DNA of 64,000 bases from Bacteroidales bacterium (GCA_009777095.1 WRMN01000002.1:62001-126000), one strand, 5' to 3'; shown: positions 27,499 through 37,319, numbered from the stretch's first letter. The notes: generated from the sequence alone by a model not told the origin. Translations and numbers: made by a program.

Positions 27499-28314
27499 AT
27501 GAAAGACATCTTCAGTATCAATGGAAAAATTGCTGTAATCACCGGCGCAGGAGGCGTTCTGGGCGGCAGCATGGCTAAACATTTTATTCAACAAGGCGCT
27601 AAAGTTGCCGTACTCGACATACGGCAGGAGCAACTCGACCATCGCGTACAAGAACTCAAAGAGGCGGGCGGCGAAACCGCAGGTTATCTGTGTAATGTTT
27701 TGGATATATCAAGCCTCAAAAAGGTAGCGCAGGAAATCGTACAGCAATGGGGACGCATTGACATCTTGCTGAACATTGCAGGTGGCAATACCCCCGGCGG
27801 CACGCTTCAAGACGAACAAAATTTCTTCGATATGCCCGTTAACGAGTGGAACAAAGTAACCGATTTGAACCTGAACGGCACTGTTTATCCCTGCATGGTT
27901 TTTGGTAAAATTATGGCGCAACAGAAAAGCGGATCCATTGTGAACGTATCGTCAATGGCGGCTTATGGCGCTATGACACGTGTTCCGGGTTATGCAGCAG
28001 CTAAAACCGCCATCAGCAATTTTACCCAATGGTTAGCTATGGAAATGGCACTGAAATACGGCGAAGGCATACGCGTGAACGCTATTGCTCCCGGCTTCTT
28101 TATTGGTGACCAGAACCGCGCCGTACTTATCAATCCCGATGGAACGCTTACAGAGCGCAGTCGTAAGGTGATGGCCAAAACACCCATGCGCCGCTTCGGC
28201 GATATTTCGGAACTTAACGGCGCCGTGCAATTCCTCTGCAGCGAAGCCGCCAACTTCATTACCGGAATTATCATGCCCATAGACGGTGGGTTTAGTTCCT
28301 TTACCGGAGTGTAA
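27499..28314 (+). CDS. uxuB: SDR-family D-mannonate oxidoreductase (fructuronate reductase)
   Basis: 271 residues. Short-chain dehydrogenase with the cofactor-binding glycine motif VITGAGGVLGGSMAKHF (about residues 13-29), NIAGGNTPGG, and the catalytic Ser-Tyr-Lys as VSSMAAYG and YAAAKTAISN. It is the non-homologous SDR counterpart of enterobacterial UxuB, which is normal in Bacteroidetes, and should reduce D-fructuronate to D-mannonate with NADH. It is adjacent to uxuA, which supports the assignment over a generic SDR. Confidence 0.88.
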   Translation: MKDIFSINGKIAVITGAGGVLGGSMAKHFIQQGAKVAVLDIRQEQLDHRVQELKEAGGETAGYLCNVLDISSLKKVAQEIVQQWGRIDILLNIAGGNTPGGTLQDEQNFFDMPVNEWNKVTDLNLNGTVYPCMVFGKIMAQQKSGSIVNVSSMAAYGAMTRVPGYAAAKTAISNFTQWLAMEMALKYGEGIRVNAIAPGFFIGDQNRAVLINPDGTLTERSRKVMAKTPMRRFGDISELNGAVQFLCSEAANFITGIIMPIDGGFSSFTGV

Positions 28315-28363
28315 GGAATTGAAAGTTAAAAATAGAAAACTGAAAATTAAATCCGTAAATTAT

Positions 28364-29443
28364 ATGCTTCCTCTCCTTCCCGCCTCCGCTTTCAAAGCCA
28401 TAGTTGAAGGCAAGTCCATTGGACTGTACACCATAAAAAATGCTTCCCTTACCATGCAAATTACCAATTTCGGCGGACGTGTGGTCAGCCTTTGGGTACC
28501 CGACAAACACATGAATTATGACGATATTGTAGTAGGATATAATTCCATCGAACAATACCTGCATAACAAAGGGGAAAGATTTCTCGGCTGTGTGGTTGGC
28601 CGTTATGCTAACCGCATTGCTAAAGGGAAATTCAGCCTTAACGGACAGGAATATAAGCTGCCGATTAACAATAACGGACAATGCCTGCATGGAGGCCTCA
28701 GGGGATTAGATAGTGTAATTTTTACGCTAAATAAACTTACTGATAATGAGATAGAATTAAGCTATATTTCTCCTGACGGTGAAGAGGGCTTCCCCGGTAC
28801 GCTCAGCGTAATAATGACCTACACGCTTACGCCCGACAATGCTTTTGTAGTGAAATATAAAGCCACTACCGATAAAACTACGGTAGTGAATCTCTCGCAT
28901 CATTCTTTCTTCAACCTGAAAGGCGAAGGCAATGGCCTTATCACCGACCATCTGCTTACAATCAATGCCGATGCTGTTACACAAGTGAACGAGTGGCTCA
29001 TTCCCACAGGCGAACTTATACACGTAGAAAACACTCCCTTTGATTTTCGTACGCCGCGTACTATTGGCGAACGCATCAACAGTCTGCACCCGCAAATTAT
29101 CATCGGCAAAGGCTACGACCACAATTTTGTGCTCCATGGTAAAGAACAGGGTATAGACAACTTAAAACACGCAGCCACGCTGCATGAACCAATCTCCGGT
29201 CGAATTTTAGAGGTATGGACCGACCAGCCGGGCCTGCAATTTTATAGCGGCTATCATTTCACTCGCGCTATGGGGAAATACGGAAAACCCCATGAACGCT
29301 ATGGCTCCTTAGCATTAGAAACCCAAAATTTCCCTGATGCGCCCAACCAACCTGCTTTCCCATCGGCCATTCTTCAGCCCGGAAATGAGTACCAACATAC
29401 TTGCATATATAAATTTTCGTACCTTTGTACAGACATAAAATAA
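28364..29443 (+). CDS. galM: Aldose 1-epimerase
   Basis: 359 residues from the ATG at 28364; an in-frame ATG at 28286 overlaps uxuB and is unlikely. It interconverts alpha and beta anomers of aldoses, here probably xylose for the isomerase. Motifs are TNFGGRVVSLWVPD, NRIAKGKFSLNG, the catalytic His in LSHHSFFNL, and the catalytic Glu in LALETQNFPDAPNQP. No convincing signal peptide is visible. A weak operator-like palindrome lies at 28710-28730 within it, and the promoter box of the next gene lies in its 3' end. Confidence 0.93.
   Translation: MLPLLPASAFKAIVEGKSIGLYTIKNASLTMQITNFGGRVVSLWVPDKHMNYDDIVVGYNSIEQYLHNKGERFLGCVVGRYANRIAKGKFSLNGQEYKLPINNNGQCLHGGLRGLDSVIFTLNKLTDNEIELSYISPDGEEGFPGTLSVIMTYTLTPDNAFVVKYKATTDKTTVVNLSHHSFFNLKGEGNGLITDHLLTINADAVTQVNEWLIPTGELIHVENTPFDFRTPRTIGERINSLHPQIIIGKGYDHNFVLHGKEQGIDNLKHAATLHEPISGRILEVWTDQPGLQFYSGYHFTRAMGKYGKPHERYGSLALETQNFPDAPNQPAFPSAILQPGNEYQHTCIYKFSYLCTDIK
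28710..28730. promoter_or_regulatory. Weak operator-like site inside galM
   Basis: ATAGTGTA, five bases, TACGCTAA: the right half matches the operator at 15966-15992 exactly and the left half has two changes. Confidence 0.3.
29420..29427 (+). promoter_or_regulatory. -7-like box before the xylose transporter gene
   Basis: TACCTTTG matches TAnnTTTG and lies at the 3' end of galM, 33 bases before the transporter start. It would allow expression of the transporter separate from the operon. Confidence 0.4.
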
Positions 29444-29452
29444 ATATTTATC

Positions 29453-30850
29453 ATGCGAAACTATAACCTTTCCTACGTCATCATCATCACATTAGTAGCC
29501 ACCATTGGCGGACTACTCTTCGGGTACGACACTGCCGTAATCTCCGGCGCCGTGGAATCACTGGAAGTATTTTTTATCAATAAACTTGGACTGAGCAAAT
29601 TTATTCTTGGAGCAACCGTTTCCAGCGCGCTCATAGGCTGCATTATCGGCGGCGCCATTTCAGGCTTACTGTCGAACCGTTTGGGACGTAAACGCACCTT
29701 GTTCACAGCGGCTATCCTCTTCTTTATTTCAGCCTTAGGTTCAGCCTACCCCGAAACTTTCATATTCTCTTACGGCGAGCCATCAATGGGCCTATTGTTA
29801 ACGTTTAATTTTTACAGAATTATAGGAGGCATAGGCGTGGGATTAGCTTCGGCCGTTTGTCCCATGTATATCGGAGAAATTGCCCCTGCCCACATACGCG
29901 GAAGGTTAGTATCCTGCAACCAGTTCGCCATTATCTTCGGAATGCTGATAGTATACTTTGTGAATTGGGGCATTGCCAAAGGACAACTCTCAAGCTGGAT
30001 CCATGACCTTGGCTGGCGTTATATGTTCGGCTCCGAGGCTATACCTGCCGGATTATTTGGTTTGCTGATACTTTTTGTTCCGGAAACTCCACGTTATTTG
30101 GCGCTGCGTCAACGTAACGAAAAAGCCTTGCGTGTACTCGAAAAAATCAACAATTCTAAAGACAAAGCGCAGGAGATATTGCAGGAAATTATCCAAACAG
30201 TGAGCGAAACCGGCAAAGGGAAGTTATTTTCTTATGGAAAGACTGTCATTATTATAGGTATATTACTATCTGTTTTTCAACAATTTATAGGTATCAATGT
30301 AGCCTTGTACTATGCCCCGACCATCTTCAAAAATTTGGGTGCTGCCACCGACTCTGCAATGCTGCAAACCATAGTGATGGGCTTTGTAAATGTGGTCTTC
30401 ACTGTTTTGGCCATACTCACCGTTGACAAATGGGGGCGCAAGCCCTTGCTGATTACCGGATCCATAGGCATGGCCATAGGCATGTTTGCTATTGCCGGCT
30501 TATCATATTTTAATATAATCAGCATGGCAACATTGGTGTTTATCATTATTTACACTGCCTCTTTCATGATGTCGTGGGGGCCTATATGTTGGGTATTGAT
30601 TGCCGAAATCTTTCCGAACAAGATACGCGGGCAAGCCGTTGCCATTGCGGTAGCGGCACAATGGGCAGCCAATTACTTAATTTCATCGACCTATCCTCCG
30701 ATGATGGAATTAAGCAGCGCCCTCACCTACGGTTTTTATGGCGTAATGGCCGTGCTCTCTGCCATCTTCGTATGGCGCATGGTACCCGAAACCAAGGGAA
30801 AAACCTTAGAGGCCATGGAAAAATTGTGGACACGTAGGGATATTCAGTAA
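29453..30850 (+). CDS. xylE: MFS sugar:H+ symporter, probable D-xylose transporter
   Basis: 465 residues with twelve predicted membrane helices. Sugar-porter signatures are GGLLFGYDTAVISGA in helix 1, RLGRKRTLF after helix 2, YIGEIAPAHIRGRL after helix 4, PETPRYLALRQR before the central loop, QQFIGINVALYYAP in helix 7 and FPNKIRGQAVAIAV near the end. This is the family of E. coli XylE. Its position nine bases after galM in a xylose operon makes D-xylose the likely substrate. It lacks the long cytoplasmic tail of some members. Confidence 0.92.
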   Translation: MRNYNLSYVIIITLVATIGGLLFGYDTAVISGAVESLEVFFINKLGLSKFILGATVSSALIGCIIGGAISGLLSNRLGRKRTLFTAAILFFISALGSAYPETFIFSYGEPSMGLLLTFNFYRIIGGIGVGLASAVCPMYIGEIAPAHIRGRLVSCNQFAIIFGMLIVYFVNWGIAKGQLSSWIHDLGWRYMFGSEAIPAGLFGLLILFVPETPRYLALRQRNEKALRVLEKINNSKDKAQEILQEIIQTVSETGKGKLFSYGKTVIIIGILLSVFQQFIGINVALYYAPTIFKNLGAATDSAMLQTIVMGFVNVVFTVLAILTVDKWGRKPLLITGSIGMAIGMFAIAGLSYFNIISMATLVFIIIYTASFMMSWGPICWVLIAEIFPNKIRGQAVAIAVAAQWAANYLISSTYPPMMELSSALTYGFYGVMAVLSAIFVWRMVPETKGKTLEAMEKLWTRRDIQ

Positions 30851-30860
30851 ATAAAATTCA

Positions 30861-30899
30861 AATCCCAATATATTCAAAATGAAGATATTGGGATTTTTT
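30861..30899. terminator. Intrinsic terminator between convergent genes
   Basis: AATCCCAATAT (30861-30871) pairs with ATATTGGGATT (30885-30895), followed by a T run. It ends the sugar operon and, read from the other side (preceding A-rich bases), may also end the phoH-like transcript. Confidence 0.85.
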
Positions 30900-30959
30900 G
30901 TGCATTAGGTCGGCTTCATTCTTTGCTTCCGTTGAAAGTCTTTTTCATAAACTTCCTAC

Positions 30960-32279
30960 TTACAGCAGCTTCCCTGCTATTTCCGCTAAGCGGCTGCGTT
31001 CGCCTTTCACTAAGTTGACATGTGAGAACAACTCCTGCCCCACCATCTTATCGCTGAGGTAGGTTAGGCCATTCGACTGTATATCAAGGTAAGGCGAGTC
31101 GATTTGATGAATATCGCCGGTGAACACCAATTTAGTGCCTTCGCCTGCGCGGGTGATAATGGTTTTAATTTCATGCGGAGTAAGGTTTTGCGCCTCATCA
31201 ACAATAAAAAACACATTAGAAAGGCTTCGTCCGCGAATGTAAGCCAAAGGAGTAATCATCAATTTGCCGGAACTCTGCAACTCATTAATACGCACAACTT
31301 CGCGTTGAGACGGACGAAAACGGCTTTTGATAAAGGCTAAATTATCAAACAAAGGCAACATGTAAGGACCGATTTTTTCATTAATATCGCCCGGGAGGAA
31401 GCCTAAATCTTGATTTTGCAAGGGAATCACCGGCCGCGCCAGCAAAATCTGGTCGAACTGCTCCTCTTGCGCCAGAGCGGCAGCTAAGGCCAACAAGGTC
31501 TTCCCTGTGCCGGCTATGCCGGTCAGCGAAACCAACTGAATCTCAGGGCGCATTAACGCATCAATGGCGAAGGTCTGCTCCGAATTGCGTGCTTCAATAC
31601 CATAAACTTTCTGTTTTTCAACTCGTTGCAATCTTTCGGCAGTCTTATTATAAATCGCCAAGGCTCCGGAAGAAGGCCCGCTAAGAATCATGTATTGATT
31701 AGCAAAAGGGGTTATCTTCAGCTTTTTAACATCTAAACCCTGTGAATTTTGATAAAATTCGGCAACTTGCTCATCGCTTACACTGCACTGGGTAGCTTCC
31801 TTAGTTAAATCATCGGCATTTTTCACCTTATCCGTCAGGTAATCCTGCGCCATCAGCTTAATTGACTTTGCTTTAAGGCGCAGATTTACATCTTTGGTAA
31901 CTAAAACCACGGTACGTTCCGGATTTTCGTCGGCTATATACTTGGCTACAGCCAAGATACGGTGGTCGGGCGTATCATCATAAAAAGACTTTAACATTTC
32001 GTCGGTAAAAGGCTGCCCCAACATTACTCGCAAGGTTCCCAAACTATTACCCAAGGACACTCCTGTGTCGAACATCTTATCTCCCGACAGTTTATCCATT
32101 TCACGTACAAACTCCCGCGCATGATAGTTAATATCCTCATTTCCTTTCTTAAACTTGTCCAGCTCTTCCAGCACTACAATCGGCAATACAATATCGTTCT
32201 CCTGAAAGTTATAAATACAACGATGATCATGTAATAACACATTGGTGTCGAGCACAAAAATCTTGGGTATTTTTTTCAT
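30960..32279 (-). CDS. PhoH-family PIN-domain ATPase
   Basis: 439 residues. An N-terminal PIN nuclease-like domain (KIFVLDTNVLLHD, with later acidic residues in ADENPERTVVLVTKDVNLRLKA) is followed from about residue 240 by a PhoH ATPase with Walker A GIAGTGKTLLALAAAL and Walker B VFFIVDEAQNLTPHEIKTI plus VFTGDIHQID. Proteins of this PhoH2-like architecture have been described as RNA helicase/nucleases. The start at 32279 is chosen because the -7 box at 32306-32313 lies upstream of it and inside the longer in-frame extension that begins at 32339. Confidence 0.92.
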   Translation of the reverse strand: MKKIPKIFVLDTNVLLHDHRCIYNFQENDIVLPIVVLEELDKFKKGNEDINYHAREFVREMDKLSGDKMFDTGVSLGNSLGTLRVMLGQPFTDEMLKSFYDDTPDHRILAVAKYIADENPERTVVLVTKDVNLRLKAKSIKLMAQDYLTDKVKNADDLTKEATQCSVSDEQVAEFYQNSQGLDVKKLKITPFANQYMILSGPSSGALAIYNKTAERLQRVEKQKVYGIEARNSEQTFAIDALMRPEIQLVSLTGIAGTGKTLLALAAALAQEEQFDQILLARPVIPLQNQDLGFLPGDINEKIGPYMLPLFDNLAFIKSRFRPSQREVVRINELQSSGKLMITPLAYIRGRSLSNVFFIVDEAQNLTPHEIKTIITRAGEGTKLVFTGDIHQIDSPYLDIQSNGLTYLSDKMVGQELFSHVNLVKGERSRLAEIAGKLL

Positions 32280-32305
32280 ATTCTTAATATTATGTAATAA
32301 TAGAA

Positions 32306-32313
32306 CAAAGATA
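32306..32313 (-). promoter_or_regulatory. -7 promoter box of the phoH-like gene
   Basis: The minus strand reads TATCTTTG, 27 bases upstream of the ATG at 32279. Confidence 0.6.
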
Positions 32314-32326
32314 CAAAAATTTTTCG

Positions 32327-32334
32327 TACATTTG
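32327..32334 (+). promoter_or_regulatory. -7 promoter box of the TPR gene
   Basis: TACATTTG matches TAnnTTTG, 18 bases before the ATG at 32352. Together with the box at 32306-32313 it forms a divergent promoter pair only about 13 bases apart. Confidence 0.6.
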
Positions 32335-32351
32335 CACATTATTTATTTAAG

Positions 32352-35231
32352 ATGAACATCAAATTTTTTTATTCAATTTTTGTTGTCCTTCTCTTTCTGG
32401 CTTGGCCGAAAGCTACTATTTCGGCCCAACAGTCTAACTATCCCGTCAATGCTTATTATTACCAAGCTGTTGACCTTTTTGAGAAAGGACAGTACGCCGA
32501 CGCAGAATTGCAATTCCGTAAGGCGTTGGAAAGCTGCTCTCCCGATGACAAGATCCTCCGCGGCCATATTGCCGCTTACCGTGCGCTGAGCGCCATTGAG
32601 TTACGGCAACCTAATGCCGAAAGTATGGTATTGGCCATGGAAGAAGAATTTGGCAATATGCCGAAAACCAATGAGCTTTGTTTTGCCTTAGCTAAACAAT
32701 GTTATTACGAGGGGAATTACAGAAAAGCCGTTATCTGGTTTGAAAAAACCGACAACCGCGAGTTATCTTCCATCGATCGAGTAGAATGTTTATTCCTGCA
32801 AGGACATGCCTGTTTTCAGATTAACAACTACAAGAAGGCGCTGCCTTTGTTTACAAGCGTTAAAAACCAAGCCGACAGCAAGTATAAGCTCCCTGCTACT
32901 TATTATTATGCCCATATCGAATATAAAAATCAAAATTGGGCGGCGGCCTTAGAAGGTTTTCAGGCTATTCGCCACGACGACCGTTTCTCGGTGCTGGCAG
33001 GATATTATATTTTGCATATACACTCCATGCAGGGGCGTTATAACGAAGTTATAGAAGAGGGGGGAAAGTTGCTTCAAACTGCAACCGACAACCGTTATCA
33101 GGAAATTGCACTTCTGATTGTTGATGCTTGTTGCCGTACCGAACAATACACATTGGCGCTTGATTATTTTAACCTTTACAAGTCTAACGCTGTTACATTA
33201 AGCCGTAACGACCAATTTACAGAAGCCGTTATTTACTATCATCTGCAAGAATATAATGAGGCACTCAACCGTTTGAAGCCAGCGATGGGCAGCGACAGTC
33301 TTGGGCAGGCGGCTGCTTATTATGCCGGAGCAACCGCTATTAAAACCAATGATAATATTGCTGCTTTAAAATATTTCGACACTGCCCGTCAGGCCAATTT
33401 TAATCGCGACATTAAACACGATGCCTGGTTGAATTACGTAAAATTATCAATGGAAGTGGATAGTAATACCAAGCCCCTGTATGAGTACCAAAAACAATAC
33501 CCGAATAGAGATATTCCTCAATTACAGGCCACCGCTTACATGCTCGACAAGCAGTATGATAAAGCCTTGTCTATTCTGTCAACTATTCCGCAACTTAGCG
33601 ACAAAGATAAAGGCGATATCCAACGCATAGCCTTTGCTCAGGGCATCAGCCGCTTTGAGAAAAAACAATACTTTGAAGCTGTACAATCCTTCGATAAATC
33701 CTTGCAGTATGCTCAATACGACAACAACATTGCCACGACTGCCCGTTATTGGAAAGCGGAAGCATTATATGAACAAAAGCAATACGAGGAAGCGAGAAAA
33801 TTGTATGAAGCCTTTATCAATTCGCCCGGCGCTTTCAGAACAGGAAAAGAATACCGCTTGGCGCATTACAATATAGGTTATTGTTTTTTTAAGCAAAAGA
33901 ATTACACCGAAGCAGGCAATTGGTTTCGTAAATTTACAGGTCTGTCGGGCAATGACAATATCTTTATTGGCAATGCCTATTGTCGCATTGCCGATTGTTT
34001 CTTTATCCAAAAAAGATATAGTAATGCTATAGAAAATTACGACAGGGCTATTAAACTGAAAACTGCGGAAACCGATTACGCCCTGTTTCAAAAAGCGCTC
34101 TCGCAGGGGCTTAACGAACAAAAACAAGACCGCAAGTTAGAAACACTCTCTGCATTGCTACAGCAGTTTCCGAATTCGGAATATGTTCCCGCCGCTCATT
34201 TTGAAATAGGCCGTACTTATGTACGCCTCAATAATTATGGAGAAGCAAACAAGGCTTTTCATCAAATAATCAACAATTACAAGACTAATCCATACGCTCA
34301 GCGTGCCTTTATAGAGCTGGGGCTTATCAGCGTAAATCAAGGAAATAACAAACAAGCTATTGATTATTACAAATCGGCAGTGTTGGCCAATCCGTCCACC
34401 AAAGAAGCGCAAGATGCCTTGATAGGCTTAAAAAATGCCTATATCGAAACCAACGATGTGGATAGCTATTTTGCTTTTACCAAGAGTTTGGCCGATTATA
34501 GCGGCGGCTCCGAAGGAGAAATGGAAGAAGCCCGTTTCGCGGCAGCGGAAAAAACATACCTTGTCGGTGATTGCGAGGCTACCATCGCAACCCTTTCTGC
34601 TTTCCGACAAACTTATCCCAACAGCAAAAATAATATTCAGGTTAATTTTTATCTGGGCGATTGCAGTTACCGCAGCAATGATATTCAAACCGCATATACT
34701 TGTTTTAGCTATGTGGTTAATCAAGCGACAAACGCCTTTACCGACCCTGCCTTGCTGGGTTTAGCCCGCAGCGCCGAGCAATTGGAACTTTATAGCGAGG
34801 CCTCTGCCGCCTATAGTCGATTATATGCCGTAACGAAAGACGAAGAACATACTTTAAAAGCCGCATTGTTAAAAGGAAAATCACAGGTGCTGGACGGTGA
34901 TGACGAGGCAGCTTTTGCCACCTTCAATGAACTGGCGGAAGGCCATGTCGCTACAGCCGAAGGCGCCGAAGCCGCTTACTTGGCTATTGCCGTACTTTAC
35001 AAACAGCAAAAAGAAGAAGAGGCCATAAATGCGGTATTTGTTTTTTCTGACACAAAAACCCCGCATCAGTATTGGGTAGCCCGTGCCTTTATCCTCTTGG
35101 GCGATATCTATGTCGATAAACAAGATATAGAACAGGCCAAAAGCACATACGAAAGTATCCTCAACGGTTATCGCAATAAAACCGATGATATTCTTGACAC
35201 AGTAGAAAAACGTTTAGCTTCCATACAATAA
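32352..35231 (+). CDS. Large tetratricopeptide-repeat protein, secreted/periplasmic
   Basis: 959 residues. The signal peptide (FFYSIFVVLLFLAWPKATISAQ) is followed by TPR units across nearly the whole length, for example AVDLFEKGQYADAELQFRKA, ALPLFTSVKNQAD, AHYNIGYCFFKQKNYTEAG and AHFEIGRTYVRLNNYGEA. Such proteins act as periplasmic scaffolds. Its stop is separated by one base from the next gene, a beta-barrel protein, so the two are almost certainly co-translated and may act together at the outer membrane. I cannot name a substrate or complex. Confidence 0.85.
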   Translation: MNIKFFYSIFVVLLFLAWPKATISAQQSNYPVNAYYYQAVDLFEKGQYADAELQFRKALESCSPDDKILRGHIAAYRALSAIELRQPNAESMVLAMEEEFGNMPKTNELCFALAKQCYYEGNYRKAVIWFEKTDNRELSSIDRVECLFLQGHACFQINNYKKALPLFTSVKNQADSKYKLPATYYYAHIEYKNQNWAAALEGFQAIRHDDRFSVLAGYYILHIHSMQGRYNEVIEEGGKLLQTATDNRYQEIALLIVDACCRTEQYTLALDYFNLYKSNAVTLSRNDQFTEAVIYYHLQEYNEALNRLKPAMGSDSLGQAAAYYAGATAIKTNDNIAALKYFDTARQANFNRDIKHDAWLNYVKLSMEVDSNTKPLYEYQKQYPNRDIPQLQATAYMLDKQYDKALSILSTIPQLSDKDKGDIQRIAFAQGISRFEKKQYFEAVQSFDKSLQYAQYDNNIATTARYWKAEALYEQKQYEEARKLYEAFINSPGAFRTGKEYRLAHYNIGYCFFKQKNYTEAGNWFRKFTGLSGNDNIFIGNAYCRIADCFFIQKRYSNAIENYDRAIKLKTAETDYALFQKALSQGLNEQKQDRKLETLSALLQQFPNSEYVPAAHFEIGRTYVRLNNYGEANKAFHQIINNYKTNPYAQRAFIELGLISVNQGNNKQAIDYYKSAVLANPSTKEAQDALIGLKNAYIETNDVDSYFAFTKSLADYSGGSEGEMEEARFAAAEKTYLVGDCEATIATLSAFRQTYPNSKNNIQVNFYLGDCSYRSNDIQTAYTCFSYVVNQATNAFTDPALLGLARSAEQLELYSEASAAYSRLYAVTKDEEHTLKAALLKGKSQVLDGDDEAAFATFNELAEGHVATAEGAEAAYLAIAVLYKQQKEEEAINAVFVFSDTKTPHQYWVARAFILLGDIYVDKQDIEQAKSTYESILNGYRNKTDDILDTVEKRLASIQ

Positions 35232-35232
35232 C

Positions 35233-37002
35233 ATGAAACAACGCTTTATATCCATAATATTCCTGACGGGATTTGTGCTATTCGGCCATATTGCCGCAGC
35301 GCAAAATAAAATAGACCCTACGGTAGAAATCATTACCGACTATCAGGGAAAAGTTGCCGAAGCCGATAGAATCGGGCTTTCTTACACGGCCGACAGTTTG
35401 ACCAACGTCAAACCGAGTTTCAGCTATCAGGCATTGCCGCCTGTGTTGAACAATAAATTCACCATGCAGCCTATTCCTGCAGCCCGCATGAATATCCCGA
35501 CGAGCTTGCAGGACGACAAGCGCTGCTATTTCCGCGGAAGCCTTTCTTATCCTTTTATGCCTGACCTGAATTTCTATTTGAATACCTATTTTCGCGGAAA
35601 CACTTACTTCAATCTCTATGCCAACCATCAGTCGTTCCGAGGAAAGGTTCCCCTGTACAACGAGGCGTTGCAAACTACTGACCCTATTCCCTCGGAAATC
35701 ATAGGCAATAATTCCAATACACGTATAGGCGCCGCCTTACAGCACTTCTGGGATAATGTAGCTATTAACCTTAACGTGGAATATGAGAACCGTTTTTTGA
35801 TTTATCACGGACAAGACACCTCGCTTCTTCAACAGGTTGCTGGTACCGATTATATTGATAAAATTTCCGACGATAGTTATATGCGGGACAAGCAGTCGCA
35901 AGTCTTTCATATTTTCCGAGGCGGGATAAGTCTTTTTTCCGTTAATCGCAATAACAATAATACTAAATTCAAAGTTGACGCAAACTTTAATTATATCAAA
36001 GAAAGGGCGCATATTGAAGGTTTCGACCCTACTGCTCAAACGCTGTTAGGCGCGAAAGCATGGCTTAATCATCACCTTGCCGATGAACATGCCATTGATG
36101 TAGAAATTGGCGTGAAGACTTTCAACCGCCCTTTCAGCGGAACATCGGATATCCTGTTGCACCTTGCCCCTTGTTATCAATACAGCGATAACGGCTGGTT
36201 GTTCACTGCAGGCGTAAACCTTGAAGGGCTAAACAGCAACAGTAATTTCGCGCTGAATGTTTATCCTAAAATGGCCGTCAGCTATAAGGCGGACGATTGG
36301 TTCATTCCTTACGCCACGGTTATTGGCGGGACGCGCTTGAATAATTATGAGAAAATTATCACCGAAAATCCGTATATCCTGCCGGGGATAGAAGTGGCTA
36401 ATTCCCGTTATTTAATCGACATTCAGGGCGGTATCAGAGGAAGCATAAATCCTTACCTTTCTTATCAGCTAAGTGTTGGCTACAGTACGATTGACAGCAT
36501 GTATTTCTTCGTCAACAGCGATGCGCCTTTATTCAACGACGGCGTTGCTCTCGGTCCTCTGCGCAGCAACTTCGACGTGATGTACGACAACATTAAGCTG
36601 CTCACTTTCGGTGGAGCTGTCAGCAGTAAATTAGGCGCTTTTGAGGCATTGATTAAAATGCAGTATTACCGCTACATGCTGAACGATGACAATAAGGCTT
36701 GGCACAGGCCGAATTTGGAATTTGGTGCGAATTTGCGCTATACCATAGCGAAGCGTTTTATTCTCAATGTCGATGGCTATTTCCGCGGAGAAACGCCGAT
36801 ATTGCTCAGCCTTAATCATGCCTCAACAACTACTGCTGCGCCGAGTTACTTAAATTTAGGCGCTATGGCGGAATATATTATCAACAAACAAATTTCTGCT
36901 TTTGTACAGGCAACCAATCTGCTAAACAATAACTATCAGCAATATTACCTGTATTATAATCCCGGAATTACTGTTGGGGCGGGGGTCAGCATCGCTTTTT
37001 AG
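35233..37002 (+). CDS. Outer-membrane beta-barrel protein (TonB-receptor-like, no plug seen)
   Basis: 589 residues with signal peptide MKQRFISIIFLTGFVLFGH. After a linker of about 70 residues the sequence shows alternating amphipathic strands (for example LSYPFMPDLNFYLNTYFRG, AINLNVEYENRFLIY, LRYTIAKRFILNVDGYFRG) and ends YYNPGITVGAGVSIAF, with a terminal aromatic typical of barrel proteins. I see no plug domain or TonB box, so the label receptor is uncertain. It is coupled to the TPR gene. Its last 203 bp are duplicated at 39979-40181 beyond a 3-kb island. Confidence 0.8.
   Translation: MKQRFISIIFLTGFVLFGHIAAAQNKIDPTVEIITDYQGKVAEADRIGLSYTADSLTNVKPSFSYQALPPVLNNKFTMQPIPAARMNIPTSLQDDKRCYFRGSLSYPFMPDLNFYLNTYFRGNTYFNLYANHQSFRGKVPLYNEALQTTDPIPSEIIGNNSNTRIGAALQHFWDNVAINLNVEYENRFLIYHGQDTSLLQQVAGTDYIDKISDDSYMRDKQSQVFHIFRGGISLFSVNRNNNNTKFKVDANFNYIKERAHIEGFDPTAQTLLGAKAWLNHHLADEHAIDVEIGVKTFNRPFSGTSDILLHLAPCYQYSDNGWLFTAGVNLEGLNSNSNFALNVYPKMAVSYKADDWFIPYATVIGGTRLNNYEKIITENPYILPGIEVANSRYLIDIQGGIRGSINPYLSYQLSVGYSTIDSMYFFVNSDAPLFNDGVALGPLRSNFDVMYDNIKLLTFGGAVSSKLGAFEALIKMQYYRYMLNDDNKAWHRPNLEFGANLRYTIAKRFILNVDGYFRGETPILLSLNHASTTTAAPSYLNLGAMAEYIINKQISAFVQATNLLNNNYQQYYLYYNPGITVGAGVSIAF
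36800..37002 (+). repeat. Left copy of a 203-bp direct repeat
   Basis: This 3' end of the beta-barrel gene matches 39979-40181 at a constant offset of 3179 bases with no gaps. From 36810 to 36886 the copies are identical; beyond that they differ every few bases, mostly at third codon positions. The repeats bracket the island of 37003-39978. Confidence 0.9.
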
Positions 37003-37118
37003 CAATTGGCTTTTTAACTCCGATTTGATGCTTTTGGGGCAGTGTGCCATCTTGCACCTGCGAAACCCATAACAACAAAGCCTATGGGAACGTTTGAAAA
37101 ACTTTTTTACAAATTAAC

Positions 37119-37319
37119 ATGAAATATCTTAGGCTCTTAAACAAATTAGGCAATGCGCTGTTTATACCTGTACTAATTGGGGTCGTTTGCATATTGATAT
37201 TTAAAGATGAATTAGATTCTTTTCAATATGGACAGACTATACGATATTTATTGTTTATTGGAATTATAATTGCCTTAGTCGGAATTTTAATAAGAACTAA
37301 AAATGAAAAAAATCATTAA
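37119..37319 (+). CDS. Small two-helix membrane protein
   Basis: 66 residues with two hydrophobic segments (LFIPVLIGVVCILIF and YLLFIGIIIALVGILI) and a charged C-terminus. It overlaps the next small ORF by 17 bases in another frame. No family recognised. It is the first gene of the island inserted after the beta-barrel gene. Lower GC than the flanking core genes. Confidence 0.5.
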   Translation: MKYLRLLNKLGNALFIPVLIGVVCILIFKDELDSFQYGQTIRYLLFIGIIIALVGILIRTKNEKNH

